Assembly: GCF_000424065.1 (NCBI RefSeq)
Contig: NZ_AUJE01000027.1
Location: forward strand, 1-58,477
DNA length: 58,477 bases
Origin: Selenomonas ruminantium subsp. ruminantium ATCC 12561
Lineage (GTDB): Bacteria; Bacillota; Negativicutes; Selenomonadales; Selenomonadaceae
Direction: 5' to 3'
Shown here: positions 51,301-56,276 of the stretch, piece by piece
Numbering within the stretch: position 1 is the first letter of the stretch
How the letters are laid out: every line of letters begins with the position of its first letter
Notes under the pieces: model-generated
Seen by the model: the letters and a program-made list of their open reading frames with translations, nothing else
The model's database searches: none
Told to the model about the DNA's origin: nothing
Program-made: the position numbers and the translations under genes

Positions 51301-53834
51301 AATATTCCATGAAGGCATCCATAGATTTGAACCAAATTAAGAAGATTGGTTCCGCTACTTTTCTAGCAGATGATAGGCAGCAATATATGATCGGTAAAAT
51401 GAACATCAGTGCGGGACCTAGAGATAATTTGACCATTTCGCCATCGGATCCTCAGCCAACCAAGGAAATACATCGTGGTTTTTGGAATGATGATTTTCAG
51501 GTTTATAGCTACAACCGTACAAATAAGACAACTTTTGAAAGCCAGACTGGCATCAAGGCAGATTATTTAATTGATACGCAACAATTGGAGTCTAAAAACG
51601 GTGGTTCTATCACCATCAAGGCTGGCGGCAATGTGATTTTTGCCAACGATATTGCTGGAGCGGTAAAAGATGGCAAAGGAATAGGCGAGATTCGTATCCG
51701 TTCGCTGAATGGTGCTATCACGGCCGAGGCAGGCAAGATTATTACCACTAATAAGCTGACATTTAATAGCGACAAGGATGTTGATGTGACCGTGAATAGT
51801 GCCAACGGCAGCCCGATAGTCACCGGTGCTTCTAAAAATGGCAATGTCAGCATCACGGCTCGGGGCAGTCTGTTGGTGGATAATGTCTCCTCAGTCAAAC
51901 CCGATGGCAGGGTAAACCTGACGGCAGAAGATGACATCAAAGGGACAAATAATGGTTATCAGGGGGTACTGATGGCAATGGAGATCAACCTCACCAGCCA
52001 TCAGGGCACCATTGGCAGCAACAAGAAATATCTCGATTTAGAGTGGAAAGGTAATCAGCCTCGCGTCAATGCTGATGCCAGAGGCAATATCTATTTGGCA
52101 GCTCTGAATGGCGATCTCAAAGTGGGCCATATCGTCAGCTCCGGCGGTGATGTGGCACTAAAAGCGGAAAAAGGCAGTATCGTAGATGGCATTGGCACCA
52201 GCGGTGCTCTATCCGACAGCCGGGATAAGGTGAATACCTGGCAGGCACTAGGACTTATCAGCGCCCAAGACCAGGATAGCAGCAGTGCTGTGGCTGGCGC
52301 CGCCGAAAAAGCTGAACGTCTGGCGGGGGTTACTGGCCGCTTGGAAACCCTGGGCTATACCCATGGTAAGGATAAGGCATACTATATCAATATCGCCCGT
52401 ATCTTTGCCAAGGATAATGAAGTATTGAAACGCAAGGCTGCCTTTGAGGCCAAGGCGCAGAACATTACTGATGAGGCTGCCTATGAACAGCTGTTCCAAG
52501 GGTACAGGCAGGAGCAGCAGGCTTGGTTTGCTTCCGCTTATGCTGGTTTAAGCGAAGCAGAACGCGCGGCGGTCATGGAATATGGCCTTTTAGAAGCCAG
52601 CAACGATTATGGTTTCTCCAAGAATCAGCTTCTCTATGCGATTCAGGACAGCATCGTAAACAGCACGCCGGGACAGATAGCAATCATTTCCAAGCCGAAC
52701 ATCAGTGCCCGGAATATCAGCCTTGATGCCGGCCAATCCGTGGGGTTCAAGGATAAGGCAGTTACTATTCAGGCCAAGGATATTGGCAACAAGGAAAACC
52801 TCCAAATCTTGTCGTTGGCCAAGGCTGGTGACCTTACCTGGGATGCAAATGGCAATGTAACGGTAGCACGTCACGTACCGCTGACGTTGGATATAAAGAA
52901 AGGCGGCAAACTCACCGTTAAAGATAGTCTTTCTACGTCGCTGGCAGGTACGGAGAACACCACCTTTGATTTTACTACAGGTTTTGGTCATAAAGATTAC
53001 GATGCGAGCTTGATGACCGGCAATGGCATTTATCTGCCCAATGATGGTAATTCTGTCATCAGCGGCGACAAAGTTACCCTATATGCAGGCCGGGGCAATA
53101 TCGGGAGTCTGGACAATTATCTGCGGACGAATATACGCGGTTATTTGGATGCCAATACCAGCGGCTCAATCTTTATCGGTAATGGTAATGAAGGTGATCT
53201 GACTATCGTTTCCGCTGTGGCAGGTGCCGACCGTCGTCCGGTACTGGTGGGAACCAACCAGGTTCAGCCCATTGCCGAAGGCGAAACCACCGGCCTGTTC
53301 CTCAAGACTATGGGCAATATGAAGATGAGTCAGGACAGAGGCAGGGATATGGGCTACCTGATGGGCAGCTCCGTAAACCTCAGTGCCGCTAACCTGGGAA
53401 CCAGGAATGATCCTCTTCGTATCTATGCCAATGGTGCGGCACTGAAATTGGACTGTGATGATGCCTGGCTGAGAGCAGTAGGAACAGGAGTACCGCTTCA
53501 GATTAATCGTTACAATGTCAATACCCTTTCGCTTGCCAATCCGGAGCGTTTTATGTGGATGCTTGACCGGAGCGATGCACTTTACAAGGATCTTTATGGA
53601 TTCTATGGGGATGATTATGATTGGCTGGAAAGCCCGTTTGCGCTTAAGGAGCCCCATCGCTTGACGGCAAGTGATGAAAATGAAGCTATGGAGATTAAAG
53701 ATGTAATGCTGGAGAATGAAGGCGTAACGAGGAAGACGAACCAAACGAATGTGGGCGCAGAACGTCCTCGGGAACTGGCCATTGTCAAAGATGTTGAGGG
53801 AGGAATAAAAATCAGCGAAAATCAGCAGCAATGA
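39345..53834 (+). CDS. Giant filamentous-haemagglutinin/leukotoxin (LktA)-type exoprotein, 4829 residues
   Basis: The largest gene here. Residues 1-41 form a long signal peptide (HILSVIAVAGMFSLPALTTH, cleavage near THA-Q). Residues about 45-290 match the TPS/haemagglutinin activity domain (NGQVTDILADQVVNNIAINR, then GNLYFLSPSGIAIGANGVI), the secretion signal of two-partner exoproteins. A coiled segment is near 1240-1270 (EAQKKAMEAKQKLDAVKESS), a Lys/Asp/Pro linker near 1185-1210 and Ser runs near 1350. From about 1430 to 2950 many Gly/Ala-rich repeats of roughly 65-70 residues occur (AGVGLTTGAAAVEGAAAM, GAGLAVNNSGTHTTAL). No TpsB partner, sortase signal or autotransporter barrel is visible. 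The start follows CAGGAG. It probably forms a long beta-helix on the cell surface or a released adhesin. Confidence 0.9.
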   Translation: MFNLPHSVRRSIGKRRLTYHILSVIAVAGMFSLPALTTHAQNDIAKADNANAGTISKNGQVTDILADQVVNNIAINRFKSFQLDQGNIANLYFGTTKSGASASTLMNFVDSKVDVNGTLNAIRNGRVDGNLYFLSPSGIAIGANGVINAGKVGLIVPQESTYDTLLSNAFKGKVSLSPQQLRSGEIPLNEDGSLTVQGKINTVDGVLLAASNIHIESGAKILSRNTLDYSSLVNIKENGTITADAGLGSNLALSRNEAGDIVLLATVQPRETLTWNKERRLKSSLGFDYDQFRYPSTAGINVANGASITSGGNVELTSQATLQFNFDQAANLDDAAWRNLDLTHYFLPVSGMQANVSLDGKVSGKQVSVNALTNYTYKDWWSLKGGSDDDWLSRRVTAVDGALHRAGLAATYIMENTSANIDVGQNAIIEAQGTGDALALSSGSHVTAELLTQSAISHTASIAYEKNKASLTVDGSLTAAKGNILLGADATSNVKLVSRVKDANTNGKSWLAANVLIGNNDSFMEFGDTARLLANNGNISIKSNSTNQVDAKAELDLKGGLGGFTANFAWAGSSARVKGAVEAGAKDIRIQAGNTTTGYRLLATNTTKAAGKQKDEGGVDETLKDVNNLKNTFLASKGGMVEKLKFGSFSSETLDSLAKYITTDVSVGVGKSIAQIDLSRETKLTAADTLALSAKTASIGTEVGAISTKSGLGGGGVKSALFRPTIAVVNRDSDAGIVIEGSDESDFHAALTGSKVSLSSSIDTSNGRFDIARAELLKEKSALLSLLDGKGLAKSRAESFLKGLEALDGSNAVGSPTELLPVFQGSAEVAALLQSAYGKNNKQANSLIEKLNALSSASKIANYYADSSSYVDLSGAASSAAKGESTTSIAAAVNVGLRSDRSRILIGQDTAIKATGGNIDIGSNLNQSDITLSGHMSHVDPKRSAVDAVVNISKVDADNVVAVAEGASLTGRNIAIKGTNDVSHIYLNDSSGLQVNAGLNVMGNASYVGGGSKALVSVDDEAKLSATDIAADRGNISIFAKNEADLLNIAGGLSFGSGTTAMGASVAVSNYDVKTLAAISDNDSGSDSLQTPLLRERAGYADKPEDITFDESDGASIKIMQQLAGSGNQEEAPVIFGTADRQDSGSIQGHSLNIQADTDGLINTLAVAGVVGRQSGQSKDKDKDNPQQPQDKSSDNAPEKEKDGASNALLQVLKKNAGSKVGNLIDQYQDSFTLDKNSVLGQTVDKLSEAQKKAMEAKQKLDAVKESSIGKLMEGGAPQSTFTGAGSAALNITNNETTAVLEKANIILRKNSGELPSLSLKSLDNAFTGAWSGAAAISFRGFDMKGSSSSSSSNSSNSSGSGKGMAGAIAMNWLDGAVLSRIEDSNISLSGGTLTNLAQKKGALVAAGLSLTAQASGNSGGKNYAGADSVSVNLGANVVGAELINSSAIGLDSIRNQAYDEDTQVTGGVNVSVAAGGNGSTAAGGTAAFANLANDVHAAIEGGNYAAGSMLSNTARTSVTQIGGAVGVSVAASQGNSYGFQGVMAYNRLRNKDTASLLNANVKTKTLENIASDQAAGQKTYDRAIGSTGLDVTGESYLAEVRKNPNGEVNNSLSGSYGNKIITAAFGLAASNKGSGSSAAAISDIANDFQATIKGGNLNSPAESALTLSSKADSNTLDVNAAAGIAATAAAKGFGTAGSLALQLTNNKVFTSLEGMDKDHLLQAKNLRGADLQANSAAKEINVAGQVSVGGNAAAGLAMAYNQLDNTTNANIKNARLEMKQGNALPDSISLTAANTGKVYAVGAGVSVALGKAALNGTAAMNRGASSVNASLENIKATNLKTVNISTKDKTDKLSVAGSLQGSTQVAIGGALAYNDIGTSARRQQNAASILNAKLAFQPSNPANSLNVTAEDTSKLTTIGAGVGLTTGAAAVEGAAAMTTLNKDIATSIKGSEVTNAPQAGIKAKSTEDITTTAAVLAVSRHAAIGAGLAVNNSGTHTTALLSDAKIAASSLEVEAASNSTIHNVAAGGGVALQGAAVTGSVSLNNINNKTTAAIDNSSIAAQRGSVALSALSDENITNTVGVVSGAAQGAAVGAAVAKNVINSDTSAAISGDKTTVEMANGSEVKIKDGLAGTDGAIAGTLASASKNSSNKSSAADGEKILGSYANLADKRSENTYMGIVASASGTHTIKSLLANAGIAGQGAAINGTFNVNEIGGSTQAKVDKARLSTSGNGSNVSIIAHDYTNAYGMVGTVSAAGQGAGAGIGSDTATVNRKTRAQASGQNRQNNDITADMLNIEASSWQGLASHVAGIGFAGMGAGIMFGTGVYTLASQTETAMDNVRANLRGSLYQQADHHGKLYSDAYSLGVAGVGAGVGAGVAVVKEQSKVDTLVNNAKVSFTNKGNSTIRALNDTRLSYELYNIGVGGIGGLAGSIGVANVTDDVTARVLNSEIGWNGVAVDGLSIAAENNIHFNNTAFTGAAGLAAGMGVGVVLNTIDSRVQTDIANSKLSAKDISLTAKENRDIAQSAYNASLGAVGASANVMLTNVGQKLADSYESATNKGKAADGSKVDVKGLLNSANNNTKKTQLKAEASQGLAGTTTAAVADNGGRERAGVSLNMSNSAMQATTGNIKLTSQATNNVTQGNKAVSFGGAVINGAVGILNNAGRTTLNLTNTYGKAAKNIEINTLLEGQNKLNILQGSAALTGAGSVAYAGLANNSASSVNISGERLTADSGNIIIDSKDAVKSTVNAIGVTVAGKAIGALVAETSGTGNNSVVVGSGLEINAKNAEISIQAQSAPETKLTAIAAVGSASFAGVGLSAQSEYTGKTMVDIAPNTSLKGSRLNIKAQNAPQITTQVGTGSLSMLAALSATGVKNAMGNQNNPHVTRVSIGENSSLLAQQMNIESNWKPYQNLDLISLSAGSASVGVTHGILTAYGTNDVQVGKSAYAKDAELTVSANSALNQDGVVRGLAAGGLASGSNFLSAVRNVRNAVDLGGMSNPQEKIRGVVTGSYNGLSQNFRAVGYGAGFATISPFTAVINDTEKRETNLLLGGDWNLSGYMLANVQNANNANVLSVDGKSAAMVGLSGVSMTRKADNTAMVQLKSGTRVTSDQEQSYNANNDLSVNETVDAAGYGGINGSGSELKNTGIYRANVEIGEANGKGAVSLTTNGEEAGISMGAATSGNVNAKNQLQAGGAASLIRASSQHDVHYDNNIILRNANLLNKGSSSDINLGAADNTALNLVTVGNIQGGLGGKATALTDNKLQRSAKVTLADNSSLFSQGEINMAAGADTIGRTGNLDLYVMADVYNRTAIPVSTKPRITNTMKQANQVDIGKGSKVTAARDISLTANTGKEALLESAYVYTTYSSKANNQLVAVLPNEKNNAEQQDNFVNIAGEVKAGIYNSLALEINSNQTVNVKEGGDWFKADGIKFGQQQTVNNPYLKEYNELVNARKTVTDSTLAKTYDTAINNLLQTMAAKGYAQKNGSSYKVLETVTVTATVLPNITVAGANVDVYSPRLTVGGSLKAFGATSISITDKGNSRLVVNDLELASMGGQVRLNGKNYKAANIQSSTDTTAPVLTIKKMGGNGKEGALLLQGNLINNAGKVSIRNDVGDILNTGTISSAYATEIHAPNGNYSQKVSGESQVVGLHPLTPYTFGSEMFTRELYLYLIEPIANKSAYRVLNENALFEQRDISNYGQYLVGVVHNVFQRMKQTEAGRTEIAKILGIPYAQFEKNSKEQNANILKEKYASLTKEGAIVAGGDVSIAAGHIFVNGLIQSGYSTYSTAVDAAKVAALDKQVRRGVTLTDSDVLGNANYSVDSASVKGGNIWNANQKAFEGLISTYYNPYTGHLLTADTVVRGGNVYLTGKVYSTVQGAGRILSAKGAADLIIDAENLNKDLYLGSIANNYRNGNIFINGKLQTGKFYQPTNDLLLWNMNADANIKQSYNYKVEANFHDKQVKQGKESALSYFELLGKGSHKKVPEYSMKASIDLNQIKKIGSATFLADDRQQYMIGKMNISAGPRDNLTISPSDPQPTKEIHRGFWNDDFQVYSYNRTNKTTFESQTGIKADYLIDTQQLESKNGGSITIKAGGNVIFANDIAGAVKDGKGIGEIRIRSLNGAITAEAGKIITTNKLTFNSDKDVDVTVNSANGSPIVTGASKNGNVSITARGSLLVDNVSSVKPDGRVNLTAEDDIKGTNNGYQGVLMAMEINLTSHQGTIGSNKKYLDLEWKGNQPRVNADARGNIYLAALNGDLKVGHIVSSGGDVALKAEKGSIVDGIGTSGALSDSRDKVNTWQALGLISAQDQDSSSAVAGAAEKAERLAGVTGRLETLGYTHGKDKAYYINIARIFAKDNEVLKRKAAFEAKAQNITDEAAYEQLFQGYRQEQQAWFASAYAGLSEAERAAVMEYGLLEASNDYGFSKNQLLYAIQDSIVNSTPGQIAIISKPNISARNISLDAGQSVGFKDKAVTIQAKDIGNKENLQILSLAKAGDLTWDANGNVTVARHVPLTLDIKKGGKLTVKDSLSTSLAGTENTTFDFTTGFGHKDYDASLMTGNGIYLPNDGNSVISGDKVTLYAGRGNIGSLDNYLRTNIRGYLDANTSGSIFIGNGNEGDLTIVSAVAGADRRPVLVGTNQVQPIAEGETTGLFLKTMGNMKMSQDRGRDMGYLMGSSVNLSAANLGTRNDPLRIYANGAALKLDCDDAWLRAVGTGVPLQINRYNVNTLSLANPERFMWMLDRSDALYKDLYGFYGDDYDWLESPFALKEPHRLTASDENEAMEIKDVMLENEGVTRKTNQTNVGAERPRELAIVKDVEGGIKISENQQQ

Positions 53835-53850
53835 TATTAGCTTCCCCCTA

Positions 53851-53900
53851 GGAAGCCCTCTCACACCACCATGCGTACCATTCGGTACACAGCGGTTCTC
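53851..53900 (-). ncRNA. Group II intron 3' end remnant (domain V/VI-like)
   Basis: On the minus strand the segment reads AACCGCTGTGTACC, then GAAT, then GGTACGCATGGT and a trailing GGTGTGAGAGGGC. The hairpin with a GAAT loop and the AACCGC...GGTGTGAGAGG frame is the familiar domain V/VI sequence of bacterial group II introns. The 5' side of the intron is absent nearby, so this is a decayed copy. Confidence 0.5.
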
Positions 53901-54022
53901 TAGTTTTTGCATACTTGCTCGTAATAGCTCGTCAGGCTTACATAGCCTTGGCGGGCTATTTCTTTACTGGTTAGGATATGGAGAGCATCAAAGCTGCTCT
54001 CCATATCCCTTTTCTCTATCAT
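53900..54022 (-). pseudogene. C-terminal remnant of a group II intron-encoded reverse transcriptase
   Basis: About 40 open codons before the domain V-like hairpin, ending ARQGYVSLTSYYEQVCKN and then TAG. This matches the usual C-terminal tail of intron-encoded proteins in sense and position, with the catalytic domain missing. Call is moderate because it is so short. Confidence 0.4.
53974..54008 (+). terminator. Probable terminator downstream of the giant gene
   Basis: Perfect 13-bp stem GGATATGGAGAGC / GCTCTCCATATCC with a 9-nt loop, followed by CTTTTCTCT. It is 140 bp after the giant gene stop. It may instead belong to the intron remnant. Confidence 0.5.
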
Positions 54023-54108
54023 CCCGGTTGAACCATTCAAAAACAAGGATTAACCCTCAAAAGGACCGGCTTTTGTACAAAAGTCATCCTTTTTTGACAA
54101 AAAAACGT

Positions 54109-54716
54109 TTATAGTGGGGGGTTTTGTCGTTAATTCCCTATTTTACATCCAGGACAACCTGTTTTATCATCATTATCAACAGGCTGTGGATAAATTCCCC
54201 CTTTATCTTAGCGGCCTCCCATAGTTATCTACAGGAAAATGTGGATAAAATCGACAAATTCCCCCACCATAAACAATCAACCGACAAAACATACCACCAC
54301 AAATAAAAATCACTGTTTTTGCTTCAAAAATTTACCGACAAATTATACCACTACAAAGCATTTACCGACAAAACATACCACCACAAAATTTCTCAGGAAG
54401 CCTTGTCCAGACTGGCACCACATCATTTTCTCCTTCGCATGAAAAATAATTTACCGACAAATTATACCACCACAACCGACAAAACATACCACCACAAAGT
54501 CAAAAACACCGACAAATTCCCCCACCACAAGACGAAAAAATCCCTTTCAGCCCAGCTGTATCAAGGGATAACGCCTTGTTCCGACAAAATCCCCCACTAC
54601 AACGGATTTACCGACAAAACATACCACCATAAACCTTTTCACCAAGCCCATGAAATTCTCTGCAACCCGCATCACTACTGGGCTCACGCCCCTTCCGACA
54701 AATTCCCCCACCACAA
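54109..54716 (+). repeat. Plasmid origin 2: eleven iterons of 22 bp
   Basis: Direct copies of CCGACAAA...CCACCACAA start at 54251, 54281, 54335, 54365, 54454, 54476, 54509, 54581, 54611 and 54695; an inverted copy lies at 54109-54129 (its complement reads CGACAAAACCCCCCACTATA). Three middle variants occur (ACATACC, TTATACC, TTCCCCC or ATCCCCC). Two copies (54454 and 54476) abut exactly. They precede the second rep gene, so they are its iterons. The period is irregular, unlike origin 1. The stretch has no supported gene. Confidence 0.85.
54185..54248. promoter_or_regulatory. DnaA boxes of origin 2
   Basis: TGTGGATAA at 54185-54193 and 54240-54248 are perfect boxes in inverted orientation, and TTATCTACA at 54225-54233 is a near match on the plus strand. 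They lie among the first iterons of origin 2. Confidence 0.65.
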
Positions 54717-54723
54717 CGTTCCC

Positions 54724-54775
54724 TATATATATTATTATATGTTTATTATATAAACATATAATATATAAGAGTAAT
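54724..54775. repeat. AT-rich palindrome, likely unwinding region of origin 2
   Basis: Almost pure A and T. Perfect 12-bp arms ATTATATGTTTA (54734-54745) and TAAACATATAAT (54751-54762) lie between the last iteron and the rep promoter, a usual place for duplex opening or a Rep operator. Confidence 0.5.
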
Positions 54776-54795
54776 ATTTGTTGTGGGAAAACCAA

Positions 54796-54837
54796 TTGCA
54801 TATTTCTACCGCAAAGAGTATAATGTAAACTATAGTT
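54796..54837 (+). promoter_or_regulatory. Promoter and small operator of rep 2
   Basis: TTGCAT (54796-54801), 17 bp, TATAAT (54819-54824), an excellent sigma-70 promoter 40 bp before the start. Palindrome AACTATAGTT (54828-54837) follows at the transcript start, a likely operator. Confidence 0.75.
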
Positions 54838-54862
54838 GACACTTCTCGAAAGGATACAGACT

Positions 54863-56233
54863 ATGCCAGCAAAAAAGGGAATAACCACTACAAATGAAAC
54901 GGAATATGTTTATCAGAATCTCGATTTCGAAACATCAACAAAATTTGCCAACGAACTCATGTTCGCTAAACATTCGATGAAAGAAAACGAGATGAAAATC
55001 TGGCTTCTTACTATGGCCTCCCTAGCCAAAGAACAGACCATCGACAATAACGTATTCTATGAATACAACATTTCTGTCCTAGCGGATAAACTTTGTATCA
55101 ATAAGGACAAAGGATGGAGGAACATCATCCGCGAGGCCATTGACCATGTTTCCGATAAAAGTCTTAAAATCGTCAAACGTTACTCCAGTGAAGAAGATAA
55201 ACACAACTGGCTAAAAGTACCATTGTATAATTCAGTTGAGTACAATGATTTTAATGATACGGTTTCTGTTACGATAAATCAAAAGATGCTGCCCTATCTA
55301 CAGGATTTTACCGAGAAATTTACGGAAGTAGATATTGATGAAATGCTGGCTATTCGTGGAATCACGCAGCTAAAGGTCTTTATGGTCGTGAAGGAACTTC
55401 TCGCTGAAGGGACATATACCATAAGCATCGAACGCTTCAAAGAACGTTTGAACATGCCGGTTACGGCTTATGGCAATTTCCGTGACTTTCAGCGTGATGT
55501 ACTCAAGAAAGCAGAACAACAAATCCGCAAGAATACGTCGCTGAAACAATTTCATTTTTCCCACGATGGCAAAGGACGTCGTGCTGCCACGACGATTACC
55601 ATTCATTTGAGCGATGTTGCTGGTAACGTTTTACCAGCCCCGAAAAAAGTAGTGACTACCGAAGACAAGATAGAGATGCTTGATTCTGAGCACCTTAGAT
55701 TGTTTGATGAATTCTCTTCTTTTGGCGTTAAACCTGAGTCTGCTTGTTTAGATATCATTAACCATTACAGTATTGACGTTTTAAAGAGCAACCTTGCTTA
55801 CTATAAGGAACAACTGAAAAAACGCAAACCGGAACAGGAACCGCTTAGTGCCGGTTACCTGATTAACTGTGTGAAAAAAGACTATGCCAAATCCCGCCGT
55901 AAATCTTGGCTACGTAAAGCCAATACCAACGGTACTGTGGAAGCAGAATTACAGAAGACCGATATGCAATTGGAGGATGTTTATAAGACCTGCAAAAATA
56001 ATGCAGGTGTCTTGATCAAAAAGGGCAACATGAAGAAACTTCTTGAGATTTTCGATATTGCAGCTATATCGATGAAAAACATGGCTGCTAATATGGGAAT
56101 GTCCTATGATGAAGGAGAAGCACGAGTTAAAATTCAGAAACGTGACCTTCGGAATAAAGAAACGATGCTTTTCCGGGAACATCTTGCACAACGTTTGATG
56201 TCTGGCTATATAACCATGGATAGCATGGTATAG
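54863..56233 (+). CDS. rep: Plasmid replication initiator 2 (Rep_3/RepB type)
   Basis: A 456-residue initiator. Residues 35-230 carry the Rep_3 paired winged-helix pattern (ANELMFAKHSMKENEMKIWLL, then YEYNISVLADKLCI and ITQLKVFMVVKELLAEGTYT with the second winged helix ERFKERLNMPVTAYGNF). The C-terminal half is basic and helical. It differs clearly from initiator 1, so the two replicons are not duplicates. ATG at 54863 follows AAAGGA; a TTG at 54836 starts the longer frame but lacks a ribosome site. Iterons, DnaA boxes and promoter precede it. Confidence 0.85.
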   Translation: MPAKKGITTTNETEYVYQNLDFETSTKFANELMFAKHSMKENEMKIWLLTMASLAKEQTIDNNVFYEYNISVLADKLCINKDKGWRNIIREAIDHVSDKSLKIVKRYSSEEDKHNWLKVPLYNSVEYNDFNDTVSVTINQKMLPYLQDFTEKFTEVDIDEMLAIRGITQLKVFMVVKELLAEGTYTISIERFKERLNMPVTAYGNFRDFQRDVLKKAEQQIRKNTSLKQFHFSHDGKGRRAATTITIHLSDVAGNVLPAPKKVVTTEDKIEMLDSEHLRLFDEFSSFGVKPESACLDIINHYSIDVLKSNLAYYKEQLKKRKPEQEPLSAGYLINCVKKDYAKSRRKSWLRKANTNGTVEAELQKTDMQLEDVYKTCKNNAGVLIKKGNMKKLLEIFDIAAISMKNMAANMGMSYDEGEARVKIQKRDLRNKETMLFREHLAQRLMSGYITMDSMV

Positions 56234-56238
56234 TTTTG

Positions 56239-56276
56239 TTGACACTCCCCCTGCCTTTAGGCATGGGGAGTGTCAA
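56239..56276. terminator. Terminator between rep 2 and the helicase gene
   Basis: Perfect 12-bp stem TTGACACTCCCC / GGGGAGTGTCAA with an inner TGCC-TTTA-GGCA hairpin. It separates convergent genes and its right arm covers the helicase stop codon. Similar hairpins occur as IS200/IS605 ends, so an element end is possible. Confidence 0.65.

Noticed and set aside
53166..53912. A long minus-strand open frame (248 codons) antisense to the end of the giant gene
   Set aside because: It is the shadow of the giant gene. Its start lies in the intron remnant and the product has no coherent domain.
54251..54716. The spaced repeats upstream of rep 2, as a CRISPR array
   Set aside because: Units are 22 bp, variable in the centre, two abut directly and one is inverted, with DnaA boxes nearby. 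This is an iteron origin.
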